A stretch of 64,000 nt of DNA from Asterella californica. Lineage: Eukaryota > Streptophyta > Marchantiopsida > Marchantiales > Aytoniaceae. Position 1 is the stretch's first letter, and each line of letters begins with the position of its first letter. The position numbers and the translations under genes were made by a program. Below are positions 34,687 through 46,600 of this stretch, one piece after another. The stretch covers positions 29,796,001 to 29,860,000 of the forward strand of contig JAYKYS010000005.1 of NCBI GenBank assembly GCA_036924285.1, written 5' to 3'. Under the pieces are notes generated by a model. The model was not told where the DNA came from, did no database searches, and saw only the letters and a program-made list of their open reading frames with translations.

Positions 34687-37600
34687 TTAGGTGGAAGAGA
34701 CCACTGCAGATTGTCGTCTCACAAAATATCTACGCAGTGGTTCCTGAAACTTGTACAATGCTAGATCATCTAGGTACTCCCAAGCTTCACTTACCAATCC
34801 CGGAACTCTACCTGTCCAACGACATAAGTATTGAGTAACGGGTTCTCCAGCTCCATCTGGATTCGGTGATGCTCGATGATCTACTATCTCAATCAACTCA
34901 AGATCATCAGCTCTTGGTAATACTTCTAACACTGGATGCCATTTCTGATATCTTCCTGGCAACGACTCTAGTTCCTCACGAAACATCTTTAAGTTAGAAA
35001 CATGAATAATAGGATGATAATGCTTCATACTAGCTGGAAAACGTAACTTATAGGTCACAGGACCTAACTTTTTCTCGATCAAGAACGGTCTTGCCCACTT
35101 TGGAAGAAGCTTCTTGGCTAAATCCACCCCTGCTGGGATTCTGAAGTTCTTGGTTCTCAACCAGACTCTCTGTCCTTCTTCGAATTGTAAATCTTGTCTA
35201 CCACGGTTTGCATACTTAGCATACCGTTGTTGTGCCTTCTCCATGTGTTTCTTGGCTTCTTGAAACACAGTACCCTGAACACGTATGAAAGTCTCTAGAT
35301 CTGGAGGATCCTGATTCGACCTTCTTGTATTTTCATGCCCCTTGGTAGCCAGAGCTATAGGAGTCCAAGGTGCATGAGAGCCCCGATAAACCACTTCAAA
35401 TGGTTTAAATCCTGTACTCGAGTGCTTGGTGTTGTTATATGTAAACTCCACCAAGTCCAAGTGCTCGCACCAATCACTCTGATCTCGCATGATATAGTTT
35501 CTCAACCCTTGTTCTACTATCTGGATCGTCCTTTCCGTCTGACCATCAGTTTCAGGATGATAAGAGGAACTGAACTTGAGGGTAGTTCCGAGCCTTCGAA
35601 ACAAACCCTTCCAAAAATCAGCTACAAACCTCCTATCCAGATCTGAAACAATGTCTTTAGGCATCCCATGATACTTAAAAACATATCGTATAAACAGTTC
35701 AGCGGCACCTCTTGACGTCACTGCTTCCCTACAAAGGATGAGGTGAGCTTGCTTACTGAAACGATCTATAACAACTAACAAAGCATCAAAACCTCCTGAT
35801 TCGGGTAAACCTGTGCATAAGTCCATACTTATGCTCTCCCAAGGCCCATCAGGTATTGACAATGGCCTCAGCAACCCTGCAGGTCTCCTCCGTTCAGTTC
35901 GTTGTTGTTGACATGTCAAGCAAGTCTGCACGTACTTGATTACATCCTCCAACATGGACGGCCAATAGAACTGCTCTTTAACTCGTTGCAATGTTCTATT
36001 TTGTCCTCCATGTCCAGCCAGTTCACAATCATGACATTCTTGCATGACGACTGTCCTTAGAGATCCAGCTGGAACGTAGACCTTGGTTTGCTTGTAAAAC
36101 CAAAGGCCATTGTGAAATGAGAGATGACGTACCAATGGATCTCTCCCTTGTTGGCTGGTCCAACGTTGAGCCTGAGGATCATCTGGCAATGCTTGTCTGA
36201 TTCGATCCAAAAGCTCTTCACTTGTGTCTTGGGTTGTTAACGCCTGGACACGTCTGCTTAACACATCCGCTGGAATATTTTCCTTCTCCTTTTGATACCG
36301 CCATTCGATATCAAAACGTGCAAGCTCCACTTGCCACCTCTGTTGTTTACGTGACAAACGAGGTTTACTCTGAAAGTATGTATTACCCTCACAGTCCGTT
36401 ACAACAGTAACTTTGCTTGGTAACAAATAATGCTCCCAACGCTTCAAACAATGGATAACTGCGAAAATCTCCTGTTCATGAGCAGGCCATTTTGCCTCAG
36501 TCTCTGAGAACTTGTGACTTTTGTAAGCCACCGGATGCTTTCCTTGCATCAACACTCCTCCAATGGCCCATTGAGAAGTATCTGTGTGAACCTCGAAAGG
36601 TTCTCCCATCTTTGGAAGAGCTAGCACGGGCATCTCTGTCAGTGCTTGTTTCAATCCTTGAAACGCTCGTTCAGCTGCTGGATTCCAAACAACTTTGGAA
36701 GCCTTGCGCAATAAGCTAAACAAAGGTGCGGCTTTATGCGCATACTGATAAACAAAGCGCCGAAAATATGTGGCTAATCCAAGAAAAGATCTGAGCTCAT
36801 GAACACTCTCAGGTCTCTTCCATTCAACAATGGCTCGAATCTTAGCCCTGTTAGGATGAATGCCTTGCGCATCGATCAAACATCCTAGAAACACTACACT
36901 CTCTTGTCCAAAAGAGCACTTGCTCTTCTTGAGATAGAGTTGATGTTCTTCTAGGCGCTTAAACACCATTTCAACATCTACTAGATGCTGATCCCAAGTG
37001 GATGAGAAGATGATGATATCGTCTAGGTACACGATAACACTCTCATCCAAGAGATCTCTGAAGATCTCGTTCATTAGCATGCAGAAAGTACCAAGTGCAT
37101 TGGACAATCCAAACGGCAACACTGTATACTCAAACAAGCCATACCTCGTCCTTACAGCTGTCTTTTCTTCATCACCTTCTTTGATCCGGATTTGATGATA
37201 TCCAGAACGCAGATCCAGCTTGGTGAAATACCTTCCTGTGGCCAACCGATCGGTGGTTTCATCCATGAGAGGAAGAGGGTATTTTTTTGACAGTAACCTT
37301 ATTGAGTGCACGATAGTCCGCACACATGCGAATACCACCATCCTTCTTGGTCACGAACAACACCGGGGCAGCATAAGGTGATATACTAGGTCGTAAGATA
37401 CCCTGAGCTACCAACTCTTTCAACTCAGTCTTCAGCTCTGTCAGCTCATCAAACGACATCCGTCTTGATGGCACTACAGTAGGGGTAGCCCCAGGAACCA
37501 GATCAATAGCATGATCCAAGGCTCTCCTCGGCGGAAGTCCTGTTGGTAATTGGTCCGGCATTAGGTGAGAATATCTCTCAATCAATGCCTGCATATCAGG

Positions 37601-39466
37601 ATGTATGGGAAGAGCAGCAACACGTTCTTCCTCATCCGTCTCCACCTTGGGTTTAGACATCACTGCAACCCAAGCTTCGTCTACCAACTTGATCTGCTTT
37701 CCAAACTGTCTAGCTGTGCAGATCTGAAATGCCACCTTGGCTCGTTGGAACCTACGAGCAGCATGGTTTGGCTCCTTGGGTCTCTCTTTGATGATCAAAG
37801 GATGTGGTTGACCCAAGCCCCATTGATCCATGACAATGACATTCTCTTCTTGAACATCTAGCTTTGCCTTGGTCTCTTGTAACCAGGACCAGGACAAGAT
37901 ACCTTCCATCGTGTCACCTAAGCTCATAACTAAAAACTCGTGCTTCCTAGTTACCCCTCCAACAGTAACAGGAACACTCATGAGTTTTTCTGTAACGGTT
38001 GTGCTACCTTGCACAAACCTTACCAACAACGGGCTCATGATCTTGGTTCTAGTCACCCCTAAGGTCCTGACTAGTTTTTCATCCAAGACATTCACATCTG
38101 CTCCAGTATCAATAAGCAAACAACACCGGTGGTTTCCTATTTTCACTTCAATCCACGGCAGAAAATCCCCATGCTCTACCAAATGCTCACCAGCACATAC
38201 CTCTGCTTCAGTAGTCGCCTCAACTGGTTCTTCAATACTGGTTGTCTCTTCAGCTGTCAACCCACGCAAGTTGCTCGTTGTTGAACGTTGAGGACAATCA
38301 CGAGCGATATGACCGTCCCGTCCGCATCGAAAGCAGATGATCGTCCTTGAAGGTGTAGCACTGCTAGCTCCACTGCTCCTAGCACCTGAAGTCGAAGCTT
38401 GGTTGGATCCTGCATTGGATGCATAGGATCCAGTAGGTCGTGTCTGAGTAGGACCACGAGAAACTCCTTGCTGTTGAGATCCACGAGGAAACCTCCTTCC
38501 CGCTGCACCAAATCTTCCACCACCACGTCCTCTACCACCTCTACTCTGAGAGGACGCTATCTGTCCTTGAGGATTGCGCCAAAATCCTCTACTAGGCTCG
38601 CCACCACTTGTTCCACGCTGAAACTTGGAAGACTGCACGGTATAATTACGCTCTCTAGTGTTCTCTGCTGCTTCCAAAAATGCAAACAAGTCTTGCATGT
38701 CCTCGGACTTGTGAAACATAACCCAGCTATCAAACACACTAGCATAAAAACCCTGCAGACCTTTCTTCAAGTGAAACAGCAAGTCGGTGCGATCCACCAT
38801 GTGCAAACGAGTAACCAACTCAGAAAATCGCTGGAGGTATTGTCTGATACTCCCTGTCTGTCTCAGATGAATGAGCTCCAGCCGAAACTGTGTAGCTTCA
38901 TCCACCGGTACCAGATGTCTTCTGAGTTCATCCTTCAGCTCCGGCCAAGTGGACATAGGAGTTGTACCGTTCAAACTCCTCATCCGCTGTTGACCTCCAT
39001 ACAATTCCTTAGCCTCTCCTTCCAGTCTACTAACAGCATAGGTGAACCAACTGCGCTCATCGAAATTCTCCAAGTAATTCTCCATTTCAGTTATCCATAA
39101 CTCAAACCTGGAAAAGCTTTTCTCACCGTTGAAGGCTGATGGTGTCGCTGGTTCAGCCCACTTCACTTTCCGCTTGTGCCCTTCTTTGACTGAGCTGCCT
39201 TCCGCAACATTCTCTTGCGCCTTCTGTGACCCATCTTCATTCTTATCTGCTTGAGTAGCATCAACTGCTCCTTCACCCAGCAGTGCTAAATCCTTGACTT
39301 ACTCAGTTTGTAGTACAGGGACCTCTGCTTCTTTCTCCTGTGTCGCTTTTGCTTGAGCTAAATCCGCCTTAAGCACCTTGTTCTCAGCTTCCACTTGCTC
39401 AAGTCGGCCTTCCAACTTCTTCAGAAACGCCTGCATCTCGTCCATCCCAGTCGGCACGGCTTCCAT
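34687..39466 (-). pseudogene. gag-pol: Gag-pol polyprotein of chromovirus copy 1 (nonsense and frameshift)
   Basis: The frame starts with ATG at 39466 (MEAVPTGMDEM), as in copy 2. A TAA at 39299-39301 stops it after about 55 codons, where copy 2 has CAA. Gag then reads openly with a CCHC knuckle ([15 protein letters not shown]) and a protease DTGA. A 2-bp deletion near 37281-37290 shifts the frame just before the RT core. The rest is open to 34687: RT with YLDD (37018-37029), RNase H, an HHCC-type integrase with DDE residues, a GPF motif region and a C-terminal chromodomain-like segment (YLCRWTGRVPG...SEAWEYL). The RT box after TVLPFGLSNA has Leu where copy 2 has Pro. The enzymes would act in cytoplasmic particles, and the integrase with its chromodomain in the nucleus. 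Confidence 0.92.
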
Positions 39467-39502
39467 TGTCGATGGTGTTCAGCAAAGATTCAACCTGAAC
39501 CT

Positions 39503-39514
39503 GCTCTGATACCA
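39503..39514 (-). other. tRNA-Met primer binding site, copy 1
   Basis: The minus strand reads TGGTATCAGAGC two bases inside the 5' LTR, the standard plant match to the 3' end of initiator tRNA-Met. Confidence 0.9.
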
Positions 39515-39516
39515 AC

Positions 39517-40528
39517 TGTAACGTTCGACCGCAGATCTCGGAACAGATTCTTTAATCTCTAACCAATGAACTGCCGAACGTGAACCTCCCTAGAGACTTG
39601 TTTACTTTATTTGTGTCTCCAGATCCAGTTCGTTAAACTATCAGCTAATGAGCACCGAGGATTTGATAACTGTTGGACGGGTTTCGAATAACCAACTAGT
39701 CTTTTGTAGGTCTCTGGTCAATCTTAGGTTGCTAAATACAAGTGGAACTATTCTAGACCTGGGTTGCATAAAATTTGGGCAGCGCTTCCGCTACTGGTGA
39801 TCAAGTCGGAACGCCAGGACCCACAAGGAGCAACCGTCAAGACTAGGAGACCTAGTAGATGCTAGGAAGTAGGAAGGCACACCGAAATAGAGTCAACTCC
39901 ACACCAGACTCTTCAATCCAACTTTGGCACTCAATCCAAGCTTGCTTATCATATAACAAAGCAAATCACGGGCTCATATACATTACACGGTGTTTTCTTG
40001 CTAACAAGGTCTCGAAGAGCTCTTAGGTCGGAAATTCTTCACTGCTCTGCAAATCTCCTGATAATTTCCCTCAAGAACGCTATCTCCTCAGGAATCTTCA
40101 CCCTGAACGCTGAAATCTTCCACTCAACAAACTATCTCAAAATACAGATCTGATCAGCACTGAAATCTCCTTGGTACCCTTAACCGGTAACTATTCACCC
40201 ACAGTCTATGCCCAGTGTAGTCAAAACACAGTTCCAGCCTGCCTCTATTCTTTCTGGTAAGGCTCTGCTAATGATCCACTCAACCTATGCTCCCTGGTCT
40301 GATAAGACTTCACTCTCTGGTCTGTTACAGTCTCTAATCAGTCTCTCTGCCAGCCACCAACCTGAGAACCATGCGCAGTGACCTGAAGCCAAGAAGTGAA
40401 AAACGTTCAATGAGACATTTAGGGTTCGCGAACCCCTTATCTAGTCCTGGAGAGCCCTTCATATCACCTTGTAGCCACCATGTGACGTCATTTAATCACA
40501 GCCCTTTTTAAAAGTAAACGGCGTTACA
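39517..40528 (-). repeat. 5' LTR of chromovirus copy 1
   Basis: 1012 bp, nearly identical to 33275-34285. It supplies promoter and R region for transcription toward lower coordinates. Confidence 0.95.
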
Positions 40529-40532
40529 TAAG
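40529..40532. repeat. 4-bp target-site duplication, copy 1 (right)
   Basis: TAAG, matching 33271-33274. Confidence 0.8.
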
Positions 40533-40628
40533 AAATCCAGACGTAAGGGAGGGAGAACATTCAAACCCTACGACCATTCCGATGGCAGCAAGAATGCAGA
40601 AACTTACTTGTTACCCGTAATCTATCGT

Positions 40629-40993
40629 CGCACTTTACCTCACCTTCTTAACTTTGCATTACTTTGACCACACCTCTTACAGACTATAGCAAGTTCAACA
40701 TGTCCAAATGCCATCTCATCAGAATGCAAGTAATGTTAGCTGTAAATGCCATCTCATCAGAATGCAAGTAATGTTAGCTGTAAACCATGTATCTACATAA
40801 AAATTTCAAGTTAAAATTTATTTACAACATATTAATTCAGATTATTTTTATTTATCTTAATGCAATGTGTTTACATAATGATAAACTTGTTAAACCTGCT
40901 ATTGCCAGTGAAGGTACGGACAAATAACGTAAAGTAAAAAGAGGTGGGGTCAAGTCTGACAAACTTATTAGAGGTGAGTTAAAGTAAATTTCT
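40629..40993. mobile_element. MITE-like foldback element, copy 2 (eroded)
   Basis: The right end (GGGGTCAAGTCTGACAAAC...GTAAATTTCTT) is well kept and the left end (GCACTTTACCTCACCTTCTTAAC) only partly. The interior matches the element at 2259-2627 ('AACTTTGCATTA', 'AAGTTCAACA', 'CTATTGCCAGTG'). It contains a 38-bp exact tandem duplication at 40706-40781. Confidence 0.6.
40706..40781. repeat. 38-bp perfect tandem duplication
   Basis: The unit begins AAATGCCATCTCATCAG and is repeated exactly once in direct orientation (40706-40743 and 40744-40781). Confidence 0.9.
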
Positions 40994-41519
40994 TACAAGA
41001 ATGTACAGAAAATCATCGTATCGTGAAAGGAAGAGCAGTGTGCGTTAACACCGGCCTTGCTACGTAGGAGTGAAAAGCCGCGACGTACAGTAAGTGCGAT
41101 TGACGCTATTGTACAGCAGGTGCTCTGCTACGCGGTAACTATATTTGATCCATGCACCTTCCTTTCCTTTCCTTTTGCTCCTTCCACCTTGTATGACGAA
41201 GTTTCTCTCTTTGCTTTAGGAATCCCTCGATTTCGTCATATGTGGGGTCCTCCCAGCAAACACCCAACTAAGCGGCCTACTCTTTCAGTGGCTACTACAT
41301 CCACACAAGCCAACATTCAACTGGTCATGTGTGCTCACTTTCTGGTATGTAGTACAACTCTTTGCCTTTTTCTGATGGTTCTTTCACCACACAACTCTGA
41401 CACATCTGCGCAAATCATTCTTGACTGACGACCAGCCCTAAAAAGCTCTAGAGGTGCCCCACTCTTGGCCTCCACTACCATCTTCCTCCTAACATAACAT
41501 ACATACGTTATGTTTACAT
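40994..41519. other. Short spacer with an unrecognised ORF
   Basis: A 123-codon plus-strand frame (41057-41428) encodes a Thr/Ser/Leu-rich product with one hydrophobic stretch near its C-terminus. No family is recognised and the coding status is doubtful. Confidence 0.25.
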
Positions 41520-41523
41520 ATAA
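41520..41523. repeat. 4-bp target-site duplication, chromovirus copy 2 (left)
   Basis: ATAA before the LTR, repeated at 49413-49416. Confidence 0.8.
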
Positions 41524-42308
41524 TGTAACGTTCGACCGCAGATCACGGAGTCGAGTCGTCCGTCTCTAGCCAATGAATCGCCGAACGTGAACCTCCTTGA
41601 AGACCTTGTACTATATTTGTGTCTCCAGATCCAGTTCGTTAAACTTTCCGTTAATAAACACCAAGGATTTGATAACCGTCGGACGGGTTTAGAATAACCA
41701 ACTAGTCTTCTGCAGGTCTCTGCTACTAATCTCAGGTTTCAGAACACTGTGGAAACTATTCCAGGCTTGGGTTTGGTAAAATTTGGGCAGCGCTTCCGCT
41801 AATGGTGGTTAAGTCGGAACGCAATAAACCCTGCAGGACTACAGCCAGGACTAGGAAGCCTAGTGGATGCTAGGAAGTAGGAAAGTACATAGAAATAGAG
41901 TCAACTCCACACCAGACGCTTCAATCCAACCTTGGCACTCAATCCAAGCTTGCTTATCATATAACAAAGCAAATCACGGGCTCATATACATTACACAACG
42001 TTTTCTTGCTAACAAGGTCTCGGAGAGCTCTTGGGACGGCAATTCTTCACTGCTCTGCAAATCTCCTGATAATTTCACTCTAGAACGCTATCTCTTCAGG
42101 AATCTTCACTCTAAACGCTGTAATCTTCCACTCAATAGACTAGATCTCAAATTGAAAGTTAGACCAAGGCTAGAATCCCGCTGATCCCCTTAGTCTACAA
42201 CTATTTACTCACAGCCTGCACTCAGCTTACTCCCTGTGAAATTTCCACCTTGCACCTCTCTGCGATAAGCTCTCAGTGTAGTCTCAGTTCTTGCTCTCTG
42301 ACCTGCTC

Positions 42309-43091
42309 TGTAACACCAGGGGTTGCATAGTAGTGAATATGTGATAAGTTATAACTATGTGTGGTGAGTCTTCTAAATAAGTCCCAAGGCTAGACCATAC
42401 TCTAAGTTAGTGACAGATAACTAAGAGTAGTCACAGTTAGAGTTGGAGGTATTGGAGGGTAGAATATTAGAATATTCTAAAGTGTGAGAACTACTATTTT
42501 GTTTGGTTGTGCATAAAATGACAAAGATGTGAATAATACACTCTTGTCTTATGCGTGACTGATTTTTATTGGTTGTAGAGACTTAAGGGTCAAACAATCA
42601 AAAGGGTTGTTGACCTTTTTGGCTCAATTATGTGTTAGTATTTTGTCTTGTAAGGAGCAATCCGAGATTCCTTTCAAAGATTCCTTTATACTTCTAGAAG
42701 AATCCTAATTATTAGAGTGGAGTCAAAAGAGGAGAAATCTACCCTTGACTTAGGACTTTTACCTTTGACTTGGTCTCGGTAAATTGCAGTAAATCAGATT
42801 TACAAATAGTTACCATGGTAAATCTGCAGTAGTATAAATAGAGGGGTTGTGGAGTGATCTCTCATCCTCCCTTTGCTTTGTATTTGGAAGCCGTTAGGCC
42901 ATATCTATAAAGGGTGTGTTTTTCATCTCTGCGTCTCCAGGAGAGTTCTCGTTCTCAATGAGGAAGAGATATGAGAATGTTGAGAGTTGGATTTAGCCGA
43001 GGCCTCTTAGTTCCATGATGCGCCTCCTCAAAGGCCATCAGAGGTTTACCCTGGGTGAGAGACAGGACCGGTAGCACGCTTGAGGGTCACA
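42309..43091 (+). mobile_element. Nested solo LTR of a different retrotransposon
   Basis: 783 bp with LTR-type ends TGTAACACC and GGGTCACA, flanked by GCTC at 42305-42308 and 43092-43095. Removing the insert and one GCTC restores the same length as the uninterrupted partner LTR, with two mismatches. A TATAAATA box at 42833-42840 gives a plus orientation, with transcription expected to start about 30 bp on. There is no coding region, so it is a solo LTR or a very short non-autonomous element. Confidence 0.8.
42833..42840 (+). promoter_or_regulatory. TATA box of the nested LTR
   Basis: TATAAATA followed by a GAGGGG stretch. Its position two-thirds into the LTR fits a U3/R boundary. Confidence 0.55.
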
Positions 43092-43246
43092 GCTCTCTGG
43101 TGTGCGTACAGTGAAAATGATAAAAAGCCCCGGTTCTAGGGTTCGCGAACCCATTTAACCCTTATCCTTGAGCCCTCGCCGTTTCCTTGTAGCCGCCACG
43201 TATTTTTGTGTAATCACTGCCCATATTAATAGTAAACGACGTTACA

Positions 43247-43261
43247 ATCGCCCCAACTAAC
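43247..43261 (-). other. Polypurine-tract region, chromovirus copy 2
   Basis: The minus strand reads GTTAGTTGGGGCGAT directly before the 3' LTR, sharing the GTTGGGGCGAT core with copy 1. Confidence 0.6.
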
Positions 43262-43649
43262 AAAAAGTAGTTCTTCCACTGAACTGCGGTATCTGCAATA
43301 CCACATTAGGAACAACACTTCCTCAAATCCAGAGGAACATTACCCCATCCAGGGTAAGATTAAGCTCTTTCTCAGAGCTATGCTCCATCACTGAGCATTC
43401 GTTGAAGCTTTCGGGTGAGACAGAACCCTAGCTTCCAGGTGGTAAACTCGTCAGTTTTCTTTTATCCACCTCCTTACTATGATACACACATAGTAGCATC
43501 AGCCTAAACCTGATTGACATCCGACAGTCATAAGAAGTCAGCAGATCACAACTCCACCTTTAGACGAGCAGATTGGCCAGATCTACTCGGTTCCAGTGTC
43601 CTTGAAGGGCCCTTAGGCATGACTCTTCTGACTCGATTCAATCCACCGC

Positions 43650-46600
43650 TTAGCTGGAAGAAACCACTGCAGATTGTCGTCTCACAAAATATCTACGCAG
43701 TGGTTCTTGAAACTTGTACAATGCTAGATCATCTAGGTACTCCCAAGCTTCACTTACCAATCCCGGAACTCTACTTGTCCAACGACATAAGTATTGAGTG
43801 ACGGGTTCTCCAGCTCCATCTGGATTTGGTGATGCCCGATGATCTACTATCTCAATCAACTCAAGATCATCAGCTCTTGGTAATGCTTCTAACACTGGAT
43901 GCCATTTCTGATATCTTCCTGGCAACGATTCTAGTTCTTCACGGAACATTTTCAAGTTAGAAACATGAATGATGGGGTGATAGTGCTTCATACTAGCTGG
44001 AAAACGTAACTTATAGGTCACAGGACCTAACTTCTTCTCGATCAAGAACGGTCCTGCCCACTTTGGAAGAAGCTTCTTGGCTAAGTCCACCCCTGCTGGA
44101 ATCCTGAAGTTCTTGGTTCTCAACCAGACTCTCTGCCCTTCTTCGAACTGTACGTCTTGTCTACCACGGTTTGCATACTTAGCATACCGTTGTTGTGCCT
44201 TCTCCATGTGTTTCTTGGCTTCTTGAAACACGGTCCCTTGAACACGTATGAAAGTCTCTAGATCTGGAGGATCCTGATTCGACCTTCCTGTGTTTTCATG
44301 CCCCTTGGTAGCTAAAGCTATAGGAGTCCAAGGTGCATGAGAGCCCCGATAAACCACTTCAAATGGTTTAAATCCTGTACTCGAGTGCTTGGTGTTGTTA
44401 TATGTAAACTCCACCAAGTCCAAGTGCTCGCTCCAATCACTCTGATCTCGCATGATATAGTTCCTCAACCCGTGCTCTACTATATGGATCGTCCTTTCCG
44501 TCTGACCATCAGTTTCGGGATGATAAGAGGAACTGAACTTGAGGGTAGTTCCGAGCCTTCGAAACAAACCCTTCCAAAAATCAGCTACAAACCTCCTATC
44601 CAGATCTGAAACAATGTCTTTAGGCATCCCATGATACTTAAAAACATATCGTATAAACAGTTCAGCGGCACCTCTTGACGTCACTGTTTCCCTACAAGGG
44701 ATAAGGTGAGCTTGCTTACTGAAACGATCTATAACAACTAACAGAGCATCAAAACCTCCTGATTCGGGTAAACATGTGCATAAGTCCATACTTATGCTCT
44801 CCCAAGGCCCATCAGGTATTGGCAATGGCCTCAGCAACCCTGCAGGTCTCCTTCGCTCCGTTCGTTGTTGTTGACATGTCAAGCAAGTCTGCACATACTT
44901 GACAACATCCTCCAACATGGACGGCCAGTAGAACTGCTCTTTAACTCGTTGCAACGTTCTATTCTGCCCTCCATGTCCAGCCAGTTCACAATCATGACAT
45001 TCTTGCATGACTAGTGTCCGTAGAGATCCAGCTGGAACATAGACCTTGGTTTGCTTATAAAACCAAAGGCTATTGCGAAATGAGAGACTACGTACCAATG
45101 GATCTCTCTCTTGTTGGCTGGTCCAACGTTGAGCCTGAGGATCATCTGGCAATGCTTGTCTGATTCGATCCAAAAGCTCTTCACTTGTGTCCTGGGTTGT
45201 TAACGCCTGGACACGTCTGCTTAACACATCCGCTGGAATATTTTCCTTCCCCTTTTGATATCGCCATTCGATATCAAAACGTGCAAGCTCCACTTGCCAT
45301 CTCTGCTGTTTGCGGGACAAACGGGGTTTACTCTGAAAGTATGTATTACCCTCGCAGTCCGTCACAACAGTAACCTTGCTTGGTAACAAATAATGCTCCC
45401 AACGCTTCAGACAGTGAACAACTGCGAACATTTCTTGTTCATGAGCAGGCCATTTCGCCTCAGTCTCTGAGAACTTGTGACTTTCGTAAGCCACTGGATG
45501 CTTTCCTTGCATCAACACTCCTCCAATGGCCCATTGAGAAGCATCTGTATGAACCTCGAAAGGTTCTCCCATCTTTGGAAGAGCTAGCACGGGCATCTCT
45601 GTCAGTGCTTGTTTCAACTCTTGAAACGCTCTTTCAGCTGCTGGATTCCAAACTACCTTGGAAGCCTTGCGCAATAGACCAAACAAAGGTGCGGCCTTAT
45701 GCGCAAACTGATAAACAAAGCGTCGAAAATATGTAGCTAATCCAAGAAAAGATCTGAGCTCATGAACACTCTCAGGTCTCTTCCATTCAACAATGGCTCG
45801 AATCTTAGCCTTGTTAGGATGAATACCCTGCGCATCGGTCAAACATCCTAGAAACACCACACTCTCTTGTCCAAAAGAGCACTTGCTCTTCTTGAGATAG
45901 AGTTGATGTTCTTCCAGGCGCTTAAACATCATTTCAACATCTACTAGATGCTGATCCCAAGTGGATGAGAAGATGATTATATCGTCTAGGTACACGATAA
46001 CACTCTCATCCAAGAGATCTCTGAAGATCTCATTCATTAGCCTGCAGAAAGTACCAGGTGCATTGGACAATCCAAACGACAACACTGTATACTCAAACAA
46101 GCCATACCTCGTCCTTACAGCTGTCTTCTCTTCATCTCCTTCTTTGATCCGGATCTGGTGATATCCAGAACGCAGATCCAGCTTGGTGAAGTATCTTCCG
46201 GTGACCAACCGATCGGTGGTTTCATCCATGAGAGGAAGAGGGTACTTGTTCTTGACAGTAACCTTATTAAGTGCACGGTAGTCTGCACACATGCGAATAC
46301 CACCATCCTTCTTGGCCACGAACAACACCGGGGCAACATAAGGTGATATACTAGGTCGTAAGATACCCTGAGCTACCAACTCTTTCAACTGAATCTTCAG
46401 CTCTGTCAGCTCATCAAACGACATCCGTCTTGATGGCACTGCAGTAGGGGTAGCCCTAGGAACCAGATCAATAGCATGATCCAAGGCTCTTCTCGGAGGG
46501 AGTCCTGTTGTTAACTGGTCCGGCATTAAGTGAGAATACCTCTCAATCAATGCTTGCATATCAGGATGTATGGGAAGAGCAGCAACACGTACTTCCTCAT

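Larger units (their letters stand above)
33275..40528 (-). mobile_element. Full-length Ty3/gypsy chromovirus, copy 1
   Basis: A 7254-bp LTR retrotransposon on the minus strand: 5' LTR 39517-40528, tRNA-Met primer site 39503-39514, gag-pol 39466-34687, 3' LTR 33275-34285, and target-site duplication TAAG on both sides. By eye the two LTRs differ at about two substitutions and one single-base indel, so it inserted very recently in evolutionary terms. Gag-pol is broken by one nonsense codon and one 2-bp deletion, so the copy cannot act alone. Its internal region is close to that of the copy at 41524-49412, while the LTRs are clearly more different. Confidence 0.95.
41524..43246 (-). repeat. 3' LTR of chromovirus copy 2, split by an insertion
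   Basis: LTR sequence runs 41524-42308 and 43096-43246, separated by the nested element and its duplicated GCTC. Without the insertion it matches the length of the 5' LTR (937 bp) to within one base. Confidence 0.92.

Noticed and set aside
38399..39100. 233-codon plus-strand open frame
   Set aside because: It is antisense to the gag region of chromovirus copy 1; the same kind of shadow appears opposite copy 2.
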